63,233 nt of DNA from an uncultured Rhizobiaceae bacterium (GCA_947259295.1 CAMYMG010000111.1:1-63233), one strand, 5' to 3'; positions 20,025 to 31,630 are shown, counted from the first letter of the stretch. The notes: a model not told the origin generated them from the sequence alone. Made by a program: numbers and translations.

Positions 20025-20789
20025 ATGTATCTCACCGAACGGCATACGAAGATCATCCAGCTCGCCAAGGACGAAGGCAGGGTGCTGGTCGACGACCTAG
20101 CGACGCGGTTCAACGTGACGCCGCAGACGATACGCAAGGATCTCAACGACCTGTGCGAACAGCGGCTGCTGAGCCGCATCCATGGCGGGGCGCTTTTCCC
20201 GTCGGGAATCGAGAACATGGAGTACGAGGCGCGACGCAAGATCGCCTCGGCCGAGAAGGAGGCGATCGGCAATGCGGCGGCACGGCTGATCCCCGACCAC
20301 GCCTCCCTGTTCATCAATATCGGGACCACCACGGAGGCGGTCGGCAAGGCGCTTCTCGATCATACCGGGTTGATGGTCATCACTAATAACATCAATGTTG
20401 CCAACAAGATGCGCGTATATCCCTCAATCGAGGTGGTGATCGCGGGCGGCGTGGTGAGGGGGTCAGACGGCGGCATCGTCGGCGAGGCGGCGGTCGACTT
20501 CATCAAGCAGTTCAAGGTCGATTACGCGGTGATCGGTGCCTCGGCGATCGACCATGACGGCGCGCTGCTCGATTTCGACTTTCGCGAGGTGAAGGTAGCG
20601 CAAGCGATCATCGCCAATGCCAGGCACGTCATCCTCGTCGCGGACGCGACGAAATTCGAACGCACCGCGCCGGTGCGCATCGGGCATCTTAGCCAGGTCG
20701 ACACGTTCATCACCGATCGCTGCACGTTCGCGGGCATTCGGTCAATGTGCGGCGAGTCGGATGTCGAACTGATCGAGACCGGTGTTTAG
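20025..20789 (+). CDS. glpR: DeoR-type glycerol regulon repressor
   Basis: 254 residues. The N-terminal DeoR helix-turn-helix is at about residues 5-58 (VDDLATRFNVTPQTIRKDLNDLCEQRLLSRIHGGA). The effector domain (about 75-235) has the DeoR sugar-phosphate sensor motif NIGTTTEAVGKAL; glycerol 3-phosphate is the expected inducer. GAGGAGGA precedes the ATG. An 11-bp inverted repeat lies directly upstream and a related site upstream of glpD. The assignment to GlpR rests on family plus position at the head of the glycerol locus. Confidence 0.93.
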   Translation: MYLTERHTKIIQLAKDEGRVLVDDLATRFNVTPQTIRKDLNDLCEQRLLSRIHGGALFPSGIENMEYEARRKIASAEKEAIGNAAARLIPDHASLFINIGTTTEAVGKALLDHTGLMVITNNINVANKMRVYPSIEVVIAGGVVRGSDGGIVGEAAVDFIKQFKVDYAVIGASAIDHDGALLDFDFREVKVAQAIIANARHVILVADATKFERTAPVRIGHLSQVDTFITDRCTFAGIRSMCGESDVELIETGV

Positions 20790-20816
20790 GAAGCGCGCAG
20801 GGAGCGCCAGTTTGAT

Positions 20817-20851
20817 ATTTCGTTTGACATTCGTTCTAAGTTCGAAATAAT
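20817..20851 (+). promoter_or_regulatory. glpD promoter with overlapping operator
   Basis: TTGACA (20824-20829), a 16-nt spacer and AATAAT (20846-20851) form a strong sigma-70 promoter. Arms ATTTCG (20817-20822) and CGAAAT (20843-20848) flank and overlap it, and TTCG recurs between them at 20830-20833. The layout is that of a repressor site that blocks polymerase, and it shares the TTTCG/CGAAA core with the site before glpR. It would drive the whole glpD-glpK series. Confidence 0.7.
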
Positions 20852-20911
20852 CCCGCTCAGCTTTCGAGATCACCTGAAAATGGTGCAGTGCGAAAGCGAG
20901 GGAGGACTTTC

Positions 20912-22441
20912 TTGGACGCAACTCCGATCCATGACATCTTTGTCATCGGCGGCGGCATCAATGGCTGCGGGACGGCGCGCGATGCCGCGGGCAGGGGCTA
21001 CTCGGTCTTCCTCGCAGAGATGAACGATCTTGCGAGCGGCACGTCTTCCTTCTCCACCAAGCTGATCCATGGCGGGCTGCGCTATCTCGAATATTACGAG
21101 TTCCGGCTGGTGCGGGAATCGCTGATGGAGCGCGAAGTGCTCTGGAAGAGCGCGCCGCACATCATCTGGCCGATGCGCTTTGTGCTGCCTTATGCGAAAG
21201 GGCTGCGCCCGGCATGGCTGATCCGCCTCGGGCTGTTCCTCTACGACCACATCGGTGGCCGCAAGCTGCTGCCGCCGACCAAGACGCTCGACATGCGCAA
21301 GGACCCGGCAGGCAAGCCGCTGAAGCCGCTCTTCACGCGCGCCTTCGAATATTCCGACGGCTGGGTCAACGATGCCCGTCTCGTCGTCCTCAATGCGCGC
21401 GACGCTGCCGACCGGGGTGCTGTGATCCGCACCCGGACCAAGGTCGTCAGTGCCCGCCGCGAGGGGGAGTTGTGGACGGTGCAGATCGAGGATCTGCGGA
21501 CGGGAAAGAAGGAAGACGTCAAGGCGCGGATGATCGTCAATGCCGCGGGGCCGTGGATCGACCATGTGCTCGCTGCGACGGTCGGCCTCAACGATTCACA
21601 CAATGTGCGCCTCGTGCAGGGCAGTCATATCGTGGTGCCCAAGAAGTTCGACGATCCGCGCGCCTATTTCTTCCAGAACAAGGATGGCCGGATCATCTTC
21701 GCCATTCCCTACGAGGACGATTTCACGCTGATCGGCACCACCGACAGGGATTACGACGGCGATCCGCACCTAGCCGAGATCAGCGACGGCGAAATCACCT
21801 ATCTGTGCGAAACCGCGAGCGAGTACTTCGCCAAGCCCGTACTGCCCGAAGACATCGTGTGGACCTATTCCGGCGTGCGGCCGCTCTATGACGACGGCGC
21901 GACCAAGGCGCAGGAGGCGACCCGCGACTATGTGCTGAAGTCGGATGGCGGCGACGGCCGGGCGCCGATGGTCAACATCTTCGGCGGCAAGATCACGACC
22001 TATCGCCGGCTCGCCGAACACATGCTGGAGAAGATCGAGGGCTTTCTCGGCGCCAAGGGCAAGTCATGGACGGCCAAGGCCGTGCTGCCAGGCGGCGACT
22101 TTTTCGACGCCGGCTTCGAAGCGCAGGTCAAGAAGCTCAAGGCAAGCTACGGTTTTCTCGAACTGGCCCATGCGCGCCGGCTGACGCGGCTCTACGGTAC
22201 GCGGGCGACGACGCTGCTCGGTCTCGCCAAGTCGGTCGCCGACCTCGGCAGGAATTTCGGGTCGGACCTCTACGAGGCGGAAGTGCGATATCTTGTCGAT
22301 CACGAGTGGGCGGTGACGGCCGAGGATGTCTTGTGGCGCCGCACCAAGCGCGGGCTCAAGCTCAACCGCGAGGAGGCGGCGGCGCTGGAGGAATACATGA
22401 ACGGACTGAAGCACGGGATGCAGAACGCGGCGGCGGAATAG
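20912..22441 (+). CDS. glpD: Glycerol-3-phosphate dehydrogenase (FAD)
   Basis: 509 residues from TTG 20912. GlpD oxidises glycerol 3-phosphate to dihydroxyacetone phosphate at the inner membrane and passes electrons to quinone. The FAD-binding GGGINGCGTARDAAGRG is at about residues 12-28, SFSTKLIHGGLRYLEYYEF near 44 and NIFGGKITTYRRLAEHML near 355. GTG 20888 is in frame, but GGGAGGA at 20900-20906 lies 5 nt before TTG 20912, which gives the family start MDATPIHDIFVIGGG. It is the first structural gene of the glycerol operon. Confidence 0.96.
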   Translation: MDATPIHDIFVIGGGINGCGTARDAAGRGYSVFLAEMNDLASGTSSFSTKLIHGGLRYLEYYEFRLVRESLMEREVLWKSAPHIIWPMRFVLPYAKGLRPAWLIRLGLFLYDHIGGRKLLPPTKTLDMRKDPAGKPLKPLFTRAFEYSDGWVNDARLVVLNARDAADRGAVIRTRTKVVSARREGELWTVQIEDLRTGKKEDVKARMIVNAAGPWIDHVLAATVGLNDSHNVRLVQGSHIVVPKKFDDPRAYFFQNKDGRIIFAIPYEDDFTLIGTTDRDYDGDPHLAEISDGEITYLCETASEYFAKPVLPEDIVWTYSGVRPLYDDGATKAQEATRDYVLKSDGGDGRAPMVNIFGGKITTYRRLAEHMLEKIEGFLGAKGKSWTAKAVLPGGDFFDAGFEAQVKKLKASYGFLELAHARRLTRLYGTRATTLLGLAKSVADLGRNFGSDLYEAEVRYLVDHEWAVTAEDVLWRRTKRGLKLNREEAAALEEYMNGLKHGMQNAAAE

Positions 22442-22473
22442 GCCGTGCCCGCGAGGCGCCTGGGAGGGCAGAT

Positions 22474-23556
22474 ATGCTTGAACTGAGAAACGTGACGAAG
22501 CGGGTGGCAGGCGCGGATCATATCCGCGACGTGTCGCTGACGCTGCAGCACGGCTCGCTCAACGTGCTGCTCGGGCCGACGCTGTCGGGCAAGACCAGCC
22601 TGATGCGCCTGATGGCCGGGCTCGACGTGCCGACTTCCGGGTCGATCTGGTTCGACGGCAAGGACGTGACCGGCGTGCCGGTGCAGAAGCGCAACATCGC
22701 CATGGTCTACCAGCAGTTCATCAATTACCCGGCGATGACGGTCTACGAGAACATCGCCTCGCCGCTGCGCGTCGCCGGCGCCGACAAGGCGACGATCGCC
22801 GCCGAGGTGGAGAAGGCGGCGGCGCTGCTCAAGCTGACGCCTTATCTCGACCGCACGCCGCTCAGCCTGTCGGGCGGGCAGCAGCAGCGCACCGCACTGG
22901 CGCGCGCCATCGTCAAGAATGCCGGGCTGGTGCTGCTCGACGAGCCGCTCGCCAATCTCGACTACAAGCTGCGCGAGGAACTGCGCGCCGAGCTGCCGCG
23001 GCTGTTCGCCGAGGCCGGCACGATCTTCGTCTATGCCACGACCGAGCCGCAGGAAGCACTGCTGCTCGGCGGCAACACCGCAACGCTGTCGGAAGGCCGC
23101 GTGACGCAGTTCGGCGAGACGATCGACGTGTTCCGCAACCCGAACGACCTGGTGACGGCAAAGACTTTTGCCGATCCGCCGCTCAACACCATCGTGCTGA
23201 AGAAGAGCGGCGCCAGTTTCCAGCTTGATGGTGGGGTGAACCTCCCGGTACCGGGCGACCTCGCCGGTATTGCCGATACGAGCTATACGATCGGCTTTCA
23301 GCCCCACCATCTTTCTATCGAGCGGCCGAATGCCGAGGCCGTTCCCGTGCGGGCCAAGGTGTCGATGACCGAGATCACCGGCTCCGAGACCTTCGTGCAT
23401 CTCGACTTCGCCGATGTGCGCTGGGTGATGCTGGCGCATGGCATCCGGATGCTGGAGCCGGACCAGACGATCGAGGTGTTCATCGACCCGAGGCACATCA
23501 TGGTGTTCGACGCCGACGGCCGCTCGGCCACGCGCGCACCCAAAATGGCGGCATAG
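22474..23556 (+). CDS. glpS: Glycerol ABC transporter ATP-binding protein GlpS
   Basis: 360 residues, one of two different ATPases of the importer. Walker A reads GPTLSGKTS near residue 34, the signature LSGGQQQRTALARA near 132 and Walker B VLLDEPLAN near 152. A C-terminal MalK-like regulatory beta domain (about 240-350) follows. The Q-loop YQQFINYP is present. The residue after the Walker B Asp-Glu region keeps DEPLANLD, but the switch position lies in FVYATTEPQEAL, where Thr replaces the usual His, so this subunit may hydrolyse weakly alone. It starts 32 nt after glpD with GGGAGG upstream. Confidence 0.92.
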   Translation: MLELRNVTKRVAGADHIRDVSLTLQHGSLNVLLGPTLSGKTSLMRLMAGLDVPTSGSIWFDGKDVTGVPVQKRNIAMVYQQFINYPAMTVYENIASPLRVAGADKATIAAEVEKAAALLKLTPYLDRTPLSLSGGQQQRTALARAIVKNAGLVLLDEPLANLDYKLREELRAELPRLFAEAGTIFVYATTEPQEALLLGGNTATLSEGRVTQFGETIDVFRNPNDLVTAKTFADPPLNTIVLKKSGASFQLDGGVNLPVPGDLAGIADTSYTIGFQPHHLSIERPNAEAVPVRAKVSMTEITGSETFVHLDFADVRWVMLAHGIRMLEPDQTIEVFIDPRHIMVFDADGRSATRAPKMAA

Positions 23557-23559
23557 CGC

Positions 23560-24624
23560 ATGGCACGTATCGACCTTGATCATATCCGCCACGCCTACGG
23601 GACGCCGAAGTCCGAGGCCGACTACGCGCTGAAGGAAGTGCATCACACCTTCGACGACGGCGGCGCCTATGCGCTGCTCGGCCCGTCCGGCTGCGGCAAG
23701 ACCACGCTGCTCAACATCATTTCGGGACTGCTGCATCCGTCCGAAGGCAAGCTGCTGTTCGACGGCCGCGACGTGACGGACCTTTCGACGCAGGAACGCA
23801 ACATCGCGCAGGTGTTCCAGTTCCCGGTGATCTACGACACGATGACGGTCTACGACAATCTGGCGTTCCCGCTGCGCAACCGCGGCGTGGCGGAGGCCGA
23901 TGTAGACCGCCGGGTGCGCGAGACACTGGAGATGACGGGGCTCGCCGAACTCGGCAACCGCAAGTGCAAGGGCCTGACCGCCGACCAGAAGCAGAAGATC
24001 TCGCTCGGCCGCGGGCTGGTGCGCTCCGACGTCAACGCCATCCTGTTCGACGAGCCGCTGACGGTCATCGACCCGCACATGAAATGGGTGCTCCGCTCGC
24101 AGCTGAAACAGCTGCACCGCCGCTTCGGCTTTACCATGGTCTATGTGACGCACGACCAGACCGAGGCGCTGAGCTTCGCCGACCAGGTGGTGGTGATGTA
24201 TGACGGCGGCATCGTGCAGATCGGCACGCCGGCCGACCTGTTCGAGCGCCCGAAGCATACGTTCGTCGGCTATTTCATCGGTTCGCCGGGCATGAACGTG
24301 CTGCCCGTCAAGCTCGACGGACGCAAGGCAAGGCTCGGCGAACAGATCATCGAGCTGCCGGGCGCGCCGACCTCGGCGGCCGGATCGATCGAACTCGGCG
24401 TGCGGCCCGAATATGTGCATTTTGCCGCCGACGGCATGCCGGTCGAGGTCACCAAGGTCGAGGATATCGGCCGCCACAAGGTGGTGCGCGCGAAGCTGCA
24501 GGGCGAGGACATCGCGCTGATCCTCAAGGAGGATGACAGCGTGCCGGCCGACGCCAAGGTGAGCTTCGACCCGGCCGGCATCAACCTCTACGCCGATTCC
24601 TGGCGCGTCGAGACGGGGAGCTGA
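23560..24624 (+). CDS. glpT: Glycerol ABC transporter ATP-binding protein GlpT
   Basis: 354 residues, the second ATPase. Walker A GPSGCGKTT near residue 44, Walker B ILFDEPLTVID near 163 and the switch His in YVTHDQTEA near 195 are intact. The signature, normally LSGGQ, is LTADQKQKISLGRG. So GlpT supplies the switch His while GlpS supplies the signature, and the two probably form a heterodimer with one competent site. This is not the E. coli GlpT antiporter; the name follows the rhizobial glycerol locus. It starts 3 nt after glpS. Confidence 0.92.
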   Translation: MARIDLDHIRHAYGTPKSEADYALKEVHHTFDDGGAYALLGPSGCGKTTLLNIISGLLHPSEGKLLFDGRDVTDLSTQERNIAQVFQFPVIYDTMTVYDNLAFPLRNRGVAEADVDRRVRETLEMTGLAELGNRKCKGLTADQKQKISLGRGLVRSDVNAILFDEPLTVIDPHMKWVLRSQLKQLHRRFGFTMVYVTHDQTEALSFADQVVVMYDGGIVQIGTPADLFERPKHTFVGYFIGSPGMNVLPVKLDGRKARLGEQIIELPGAPTSAAGSIELGVRPEYVHFAADGMPVEVTKVEDIGRHKVVRAKLQGEDIALILKEDDSVPADAKVSFDPAGINLYADSWRVETGS

Positions 24625-24626
24625 CC

Positions 24627-25493
<867 letters not shown>

Positions 25494-25494
25494 G

Positions 25495-26421
25495 ATGGCC
25501 GAGAGCAGAGACACGACGGCAAACGGACAGGATGGCAGGCTGATGCGGCAATCGGCGGCGACAAGCCAGAACCGCGCTGCCAGCGAGGCGCTCGACCGCA
25601 AGATGCGGCGGCGCGGCGAGGAATCGCGCTTCTGGTGGCTGGTGCCGACGATCTACATCATCCTCCTGATGCTGCCGATCTACTGGCTGGTCAACATGAG
25701 CTTCAAGACCAACCAGGAGATCCTGGGCGCCTTCTCGCTGTGGCCGAAGGACCCGACGATCGCCAACTACATGGTGATCTTCACCGATCCGTCCTGGTAC
25801 AAGGGCTACATCAACTCGATCATCTACGTCGTTATGAACATGGTGATCTCGGTCGGCGTGGCGCTGCCGGCGGCCTATGCCTTCTCGCGCTACCGCTTCC
25901 TCGGCGACAAGCACCTGTTCTTCTGGCTCCTGACCAACCGGATGGCGCCGCCGGCGGTGTTTGCGCTGCCCTTCTTCCAGCTTTATTCGGCCTTCGGCCT
26001 GATCGACACGCATATCGCGGTGGCGCTGGCGCACTGCCTGTTCAACGTGCCGCTGGCGATCTGGATTCTCGAGGGCTTCATGTCGGGCGTGCCGAAGGAG
26101 ATCGACGAGACGGCCTATATCGACGGCTATTCGTTCCCGCGCTTCTTCATCAAGATCTTCACGCCGCTGATCGCCTCGGGCATCGGCGTGGCGGCCTTCT
26201 TCTGCTTCATGTTCTCGTGGGTGGAACTCCTGATCGCCAGGACGCTGACCACCACCGACGCCAAGCCGATCGCCGCCATAATGACCAGAACCGTGTCGGC
26301 CTCGGGCCTCGACTGGGGCGTGCTGGCGGCGGCCGGCGTGCTGACCATCCTGCCCGGCGCGCTGGTGATCTGGTTTGTGCGCAACTACATCGCCAAGGGC
26401 TTCGCCCTGGGGAGGGTATGA
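25495..26421 (+). CDS. glpQ: Glycerol ABC transporter permease GlpQ
   Basis: 308 residues, MalG-type permease. A hydrophilic N-terminal extension of about 40 residues rich in charged residues precedes six membrane segments. The cytoplasmic loop reads VPKEIDETAYIDGYSFPRFFIKIFTPL near residue 200. The ATG lies 1 nt after glpP's stop; its own TGA overlaps the next ATG by ATGA. Confidence 0.93.
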   Translation: MAESRDTTANGQDGRLMRQSAATSQNRAASEALDRKMRRRGEESRFWWLVPTIYIILLMLPIYWLVNMSFKTNQEILGAFSLWPKDPTIANYMVIFTDPSWYKGYINSIIYVVMNMVISVGVALPAAYAFSRYRFLGDKHLFFWLLTNRMAPPAVFALPFFQLYSAFGLIDTHIAVALAHCLFNVPLAIWILEGFMSGVPKEIDETAYIDGYSFPRFFIKIFTPLIASGIGVAAFFCFMFSWVELLIARTLTTTDAKPIAAIMTRTVSASGLDWGVLAAAGVLTILPGALVIWFVRNYIAKGFALGRV

Positions 26422-26705
26422 CCATGGATCTGCAATGGATGGCATGGACGCTGCCCACCGCGATCTTCTTCGGTACGATACTGGCGCTGCTGCTCGGAAT
26501 GGCCGCGTGGGAATATGTCTCTCCGGGCGGCAATCCGCGCGTCGGCATATTGCGCTTCGAGACGACGCGCGGCGACCGGCTGTTCATCTCGCTGCTCGGC
26601 AGCGGCTTCATCAATCTCGCTTGGCTGGGTCTTGTCGGACCCAACCTGTGGTGGGCTCTCGCCCTGTCCGTGGTCTACGCGATCGGCGTATTCCGCTTTG
26701 TCTAG
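26418..26705 (+). CDS. glpU: DUF2160 small membrane protein of the glycerol importer (GlpU)
   Basis: 95 residues with two or three hydrophobic segments (about 10-30, 50-70, 76-93) around the conserved-looking centre SPGGNPRVGILRFETTRGDR. It is found inside glycerol ABC operons of alphaproteobacteria, and the rhizobial name is glpU. Its role is not known; a subunit or assembly factor of the permease is likely from position. The start overlaps glpQ's stop; ATG 26424 is an alternative. Confidence 0.85.
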   Translation: MTMDLQWMAWTLPTAIFFGTILALLLGMAAWEYVSPGGNPRVGILRFETTRGDRLFISLLGSGFINLAWLGLVGPNLWWALALSVVYAIGVFRFV

Positions 26706-26779
26706 GGCGTGAACTGATCGGGATCCCGCCGGTGGCGGTGCTTCTGATGGAACGTGTAACTGTAACGGGAGGAAACCCT

Positions 26780-28501
<1,722 letters not shown>

Positions 28502-28538
28502 ACGAAGCGGCCGGCTCTATTGCCTGGCCGACAATCAG

Positions 28539-28563
28539 GGGAGGCGGCATCATGCCGCCTCCC
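28539..28563 (+). terminator. Hairpin between glpV and glpK
   Basis: GGGAGGCGGCAT (28539-28550) and ATGCCGCCTCCC (28552-28563) are perfect complements; the stem would be about 11 bp with a 3-nt loop. Only TTGTT follows, not a run of T, so it may be a partial terminator or an mRNA-end protecting stem. Such a stem after the binding-protein gene is a common way to leave that gene's message more abundant. Confidence 0.55.
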
Positions 28564-28592
28564 TTGTTCGCATCAGTATTTCGGGAGGGGTC

Positions 28593-30086
28593 ATGACGGG
28601 TTTCGTTCTTGCCATCGACCAGGGCACGACGTCGAGCCGCGCCATCGTGTTCGACAAGGCGATGAAGGTGTCGGGCGTCGGACAGCAGGAATTCAAGCAG
28701 CACTATCCGGCTTCGGGCTGGGTCGAGCACGACCCGGAAGAGATCTGGGCGAGTGTCGTCGCGACCTGCAAAGCGGCGATGAAGGCCGCCAAATGCAAGG
28801 CCCCCGACATCGCGGCGATCGGCATCACCAACCAGCGCGAGACGGTCGTCATCTGGGACCGCCAGACCGGCAAGCCGATCCACAACGCCATCGTCTGGCA
28901 GGACCGGCGTACCGCGCCGCTGTGCCAGAAGCTCAAGAAGCAGGGGCTGGAGAAGACATTCACCCGCAAGACCGGCCTGCTGCTCGATCCCTATTTCTCC
29001 GGCACCAAGATCGCCTGGCTGCTCGACAATGTGAAAGGCGCCCGCAAGAGGGCCGAGAAGGGCGAACTGCTTGCCGGAACGATCGACAGTTTTCTCGTCT
29101 GGCGGCTGACCGGCGGCAAGGTGCACGCTACCGACGCGACCAATGCCTCGCGCACGCTGGTCTACAATATCGAGAAGAACGAGTGGGATGCGGAGCTTCT
29201 GAAGATCCTCAAGATCCCCGCCGGCCTGCTGCCCGAGGTGAAGGACTGCGCCGACGACTTCGGCGTCACCGACAAGGCGATCCTCGGGGCGGAAATCCCG
29301 ATCCTCGGCGTTGCCGGCGACCAGCATGCCGCGACGATCGGACAGGCCTGCTTCAAGCCCGGCATGATGAAATCGACCTACGGCACGGGCTGCTTCGCGC
29401 TGCTCAACACTGGGTCGGACATGGTGCGCTCGAAGAACCGGCTGCTCACCACCATCGCCTACCGCCTGAACGGCAAGACGACCTATGCGCTGGAGGGCTC
29501 GATCTTCATCGCGGGTGCGGCCGTGCAATGGCTGCGCGACGGCGCCAAAATGATCGCCAAGGCCGCCGACAGCGGTGAACTTGCGGCGAAGGCCGACGAC
29601 ACGCAGGACGTCTATCTCGTGCCGGCCTTCGTGGGGCTTGGCGCGCCGCACTGGGACGCGCATGCGCGCGGCGCGATCTTCGGGCTGACGCGCAATTCTG
29701 GCCCGGCGGAATTCGCCCGCGCGGCTCTCGAGGCCGTCGCCTACCAGACGCGCGACCTGCTCGACGCGATGAAGAAGGACTGGAAACAATCTTCCGCCAG
29801 GACGGTGCTCCGGGTCGATGGCGGTATGGTGGCATCGGACTGGACGATGCAGCGCCTGGCCGACATCTTGGACGCCCGGGTCGACCGGCCGGAAATTCTC
29901 GAGACGACGGCGCTAGGCGCCGCGTGGCTTGCCGGTTCGCGGGCAGGGGTGTGGCCCAAGGCCCAGGAATTCGCGAAGGAATGGCGGCTGGAGCGCCGCT
30001 TCGAGCCCGGCATGGACGCCAAGACGCGAAGCGCCAAGCTGAAGGGCTGGCGCAACGCGGTTTCGCGCACGCTCAGCCAGACGTGA
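28593..30086 (+). CDS. glpK: Glycerol kinase
   Basis: 497 residues, full-length FGGY kinase. It phosphorylates glycerol with ATP to glycerol 3-phosphate, trapping imported glycerol for GlpD. Motifs: [15 protein letters not shown] at the start, [12 protein letters not shown] near residue 80, [15 protein letters not shown] near 240 and [14 protein letters not shown] near residue 258. GGGAGGGG stands 3-4 nt before the ATG. It ends directly before a strong terminator hairpin, closing the glycerol locus. Confidence 0.97.
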   Translation: MTGFVLAIDQGTTSSRAIVFDKAMKVSGVGQQEFKQHYPASGWVEHDPEEIWASVVATCKAAMKAAKCKAPDIAAIGITNQRETVVIWDRQTGKPIHNAIVWQDRRTAPLCQKLKKQGLEKTFTRKTGLLLDPYFSGTKIAWLLDNVKGARKRAEKGELLAGTIDSFLVWRLTGGKVHATDATNASRTLVYNIEKNEWDAELLKILKIPAGLLPEVKDCADDFGVTDKAILGAEIPILGVAGDQHAATIGQACFKPGMMKSTYGTGCFALLNTGSDMVRSKNRLLTTIAYRLNGKTTYALEGSIFIAGAAVQWLRDGAKMIAKAADSGELAAKADDTQDVYLVPAFVGLGAPHWDAHARGAIFGLTRNSGPAEFARAALEAVAYQTRDLLDAMKKDWKQSSARTVLRVDGGMVASDWTMQRLADILDARVDRPEILETTALGAAWLAGSRAGVWPKAQEFAKEWRLERRFEPGMDAKTRSAKLKGWRNAVSRTLSQT

Positions 30087-30116
30087 AAAACCCCGCGCCC
30101 TGCGGCACGGGGTTTT
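30087..30116. terminator. Bidirectional terminator after glpK
   Basis: AAAACCCCG (30087-30095) pairs with CGGGGTTTT (30108-30116), giving a GC stem flanked by A and T runs on both sides. It can end both glpK from the left and the BA14K gene from the right, which are convergent here. Confidence 0.85.
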
Positions 30117-30142
30117 CGGATGATCGGCTGGCTGCTTGCCGA

Positions 30143-30589
30143 TCAATCATAGGGCGAATAGCACTGCTTGCGCGGTCCGTGATACGGCTGGAACGTGTTG
30201 TCCGAGGCGCGGTATGAACGATACCGGTCATAGCACCACTGGACGTGCGCGCTGCCGCCGCCACGATAGACGCGGTTGTTGTTGTTGATCGCGCCGCTGA
30301 CGATGGCGCCGGCTGCAAAGGCCGCGAGCGGGAACCAGTAGCCGTTATACTGGCGATAGCCGCGACGGTGACTGCGATAGCCACGACGGCCGTTGTAATA
30401 GGCCCGGTTGTTGTTGCGGTAGAACCCCTTGCGGTGCCATTTGCGATGGCGGACATCGACCACGTCGGTTGTCTTGGCGACGTTGGCGATCGGCACGAAC
30501 ACAGGTGCCGCATTGGCCGGAACCATGCCCGAAAGAGCGAAGGTTGCGGAAATGGCGGTCGCGAGAACGCCTGACATGATTCGTTTCAT
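30143..30589 (-). CDS. BA14K family exported protein
   Basis: 148 residues from the ATG at 30589 (AAGGAA upstream). A signal peptide of about 27 residues ends in PANA-A. The middle is an Arg/Tyr/Asn/Gly-rich stretch (about 55-85), then a hydrophobic segment FPLAAFAAGAIVSGAI, and the C-terminus holds the BA14K signature: HVQWCYDRYRSYRASDNTF and GPRKQCYSPYD. In Brucella a BA14K protein is immunoreactive and has been linked to the cell envelope; the exact role is unclear. Confidence 0.92.
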   Translation of the reverse strand: MKRIMSGVLATAISATFALSGMVPANAAPVFVPIANVAKTTDVVDVRHRKWHRKGFYRNNNRAYYNGRRGYRSHRRGYRQYNGYWFPLAAFAAGAIVSGAINNNNRVYRGGGSAHVQWCYDRYRSYRASDNTFQPYHGPRKQCYSPYD

Positions 30590-30792
30590 TGGAATTTCCT
30601 TTGGCTTCTGCACTGTTATCGTCCCTGTCGGTCAGAGAACGGGCAAGATAGGCGATTGTTCCGGATAGGATTTCGGTTTGGACCGGCGGCCGGTTTCCGA
30701 AACGCACCCTGCGGAAACAGGATCTGCACCGGGCAGGATTTCCCCGCGGCGCGCAATCGTCCCGAAAGCCGGGATTCCGCCGGCTTTTCAGG

Positions 30793-30821
30793 TTGACCGC
30801 CCGAAGCACTCTCCCTATGTT
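30793..30821 (+). promoter_or_regulatory. Promoter of tRNA-Lys
   Basis: TTGACC (30793-30798), a 17-nt spacer and TATGTT (30816-30821), followed after 36 nt by the tRNA. Spacing is ideal and no other gene would use it. The rest of the 268-bp stretch 30590-30857 holds the BA14K upstream region with nothing else I can name. Confidence 0.65.
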
Positions 30822-30857
30822 CCGGCGCAATTTCGAGGGGTGCCGCAGCCCCTTCGG

Positions 30858-30933
30858 GAGCGCGTAGCTCAGCTGGTAGAGCAACTGACTTTTAATCAGT
30901 AGGTCCAGGGTTCGAGCCCCTGCGCGCTCACCA
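30858..30933 (+). tRNA. tRNA-Lys (TTT)
   Basis: A complete 76-nt cloverleaf. The acceptor stem GAGCGCG pairs with CGCGCTC (30923-30929), followed by A and encoded CCA. The D arm is GCTC-AGCTGGTAGA-GC type. The anticodon stem ACTGA/TCAGT holds loop CTTTTAA with anticodon TTT at 30891-30893. The T arm is CAGGG-TTCGAGC-CCCTG. Confidence 0.98.
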
Positions 30934-30967
30934 AAAACGCGGTGCCCGCTTCATCGCCAATCCCAAC

Positions 30968-31630
30968 CTACTGCCGCCAGAAGACGATCGGCGTGCCGTC
31001 GCTCAGGGTTCCGGAAAAATAGTCGACGCCGTCGCGGTTGAGGGTGGCGACCGCCGAGCCGTCGGCGGCCAGCAGCTGGAACGGTGCGTCATAGCCGGTG
31101 AACGAGTAGCCGAGCGTCCAGCGTTTGGCCTGCGCCAAAAGCGGGTTGCTGCAATCGACGGATGCGAGCTTGCCCTTGTTGGCGGCCTTCATCTGCAGGT
31201 TCGTCGCCGAACTGACGTCGAGCGAGCAGCCGCAGTTCGGCGACCCGTCGGTCGCCGTCCAGCGGCCCTTCAGATCCTGCTCGGTCCGGATGGTGCTGAC
31301 GGCGACGCCGCCTGCGACAGCGCCGCCCAGCGGGCCGGCAACGGCGCCGCCGATATTGGCGATCAGGTTGCGGCCGACATTCTTGCCGAGATTCTTGGCG
31401 GTGGCTTTGCCGAAGTCGCCGCCCTTGCTGGGCTTGCCGGGAGGGCCGGCGGCAATGGCGATGGCGCATTGGGCAGGCGACGTTGCCGGCTGCGCGGGAC
31501 TGGCGAAAGCGACCTCGGTCTCGGCCGCGGGCGGGTTAGCCGCCGCTGCTGTCGTGGTTTTTTGCCCGGATGACTGGCACGCCGCGAGCTGAATCAGCGC
31601 GGCGCCTAAAATGGCGATACGATAGATCAT
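30968..31630 (-). CDS. AprI/Inh-like protease inhibitor domain lipoprotein
   Basis: 220 residues from ATG 31630. A lipoprotein signal with lipobox LAAC (lipidated Cys18) starts it. A low-complexity Ala/Thr/Pro linker follows. Then comes a glycine-zipper segment (about 97-112, GGAVAGPLGGAVAGGVAV) like those that span or insert into membranes. The C-terminal half resembles the AprI/Inh beta-barrel inhibitor of serralysin-type metalloproteases (LKGRWTATDGSPNCGCSLD, then YFSGTLSDGTPIVFWRQ). Its stop is 34 nt after the tRNA. No such protease or type I secretion gene is nearby, so inhibition of a protease is uncertain. Confidence 0.78.
   Translation of the reverse strand: MIYRIAILGAALIQLAACQSSGQKTTTAAAANPPAAETEVAFASPAQPATSPAQCAIAIAAGPPGKPSKGGDFGKATAKNLGKNVGRNLIANIGGAVAGPLGGAVAGGVAVSTIRTEQDLKGRWTATDGSPNCGCSLDVSSATNLQMKAANKGKLASVDCSNPLLAQAKRWTLGYSFTGYDAPFQLLAADGSAVATLNRDGVDYFSGTLSDGTPIVFWRQ

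Noticed and set aside
22300..24477. 725-codon minus-strand frame over glpS and glpT
   Set aside because: Shadow of two well-supported ATPase genes; no recognisable protein.
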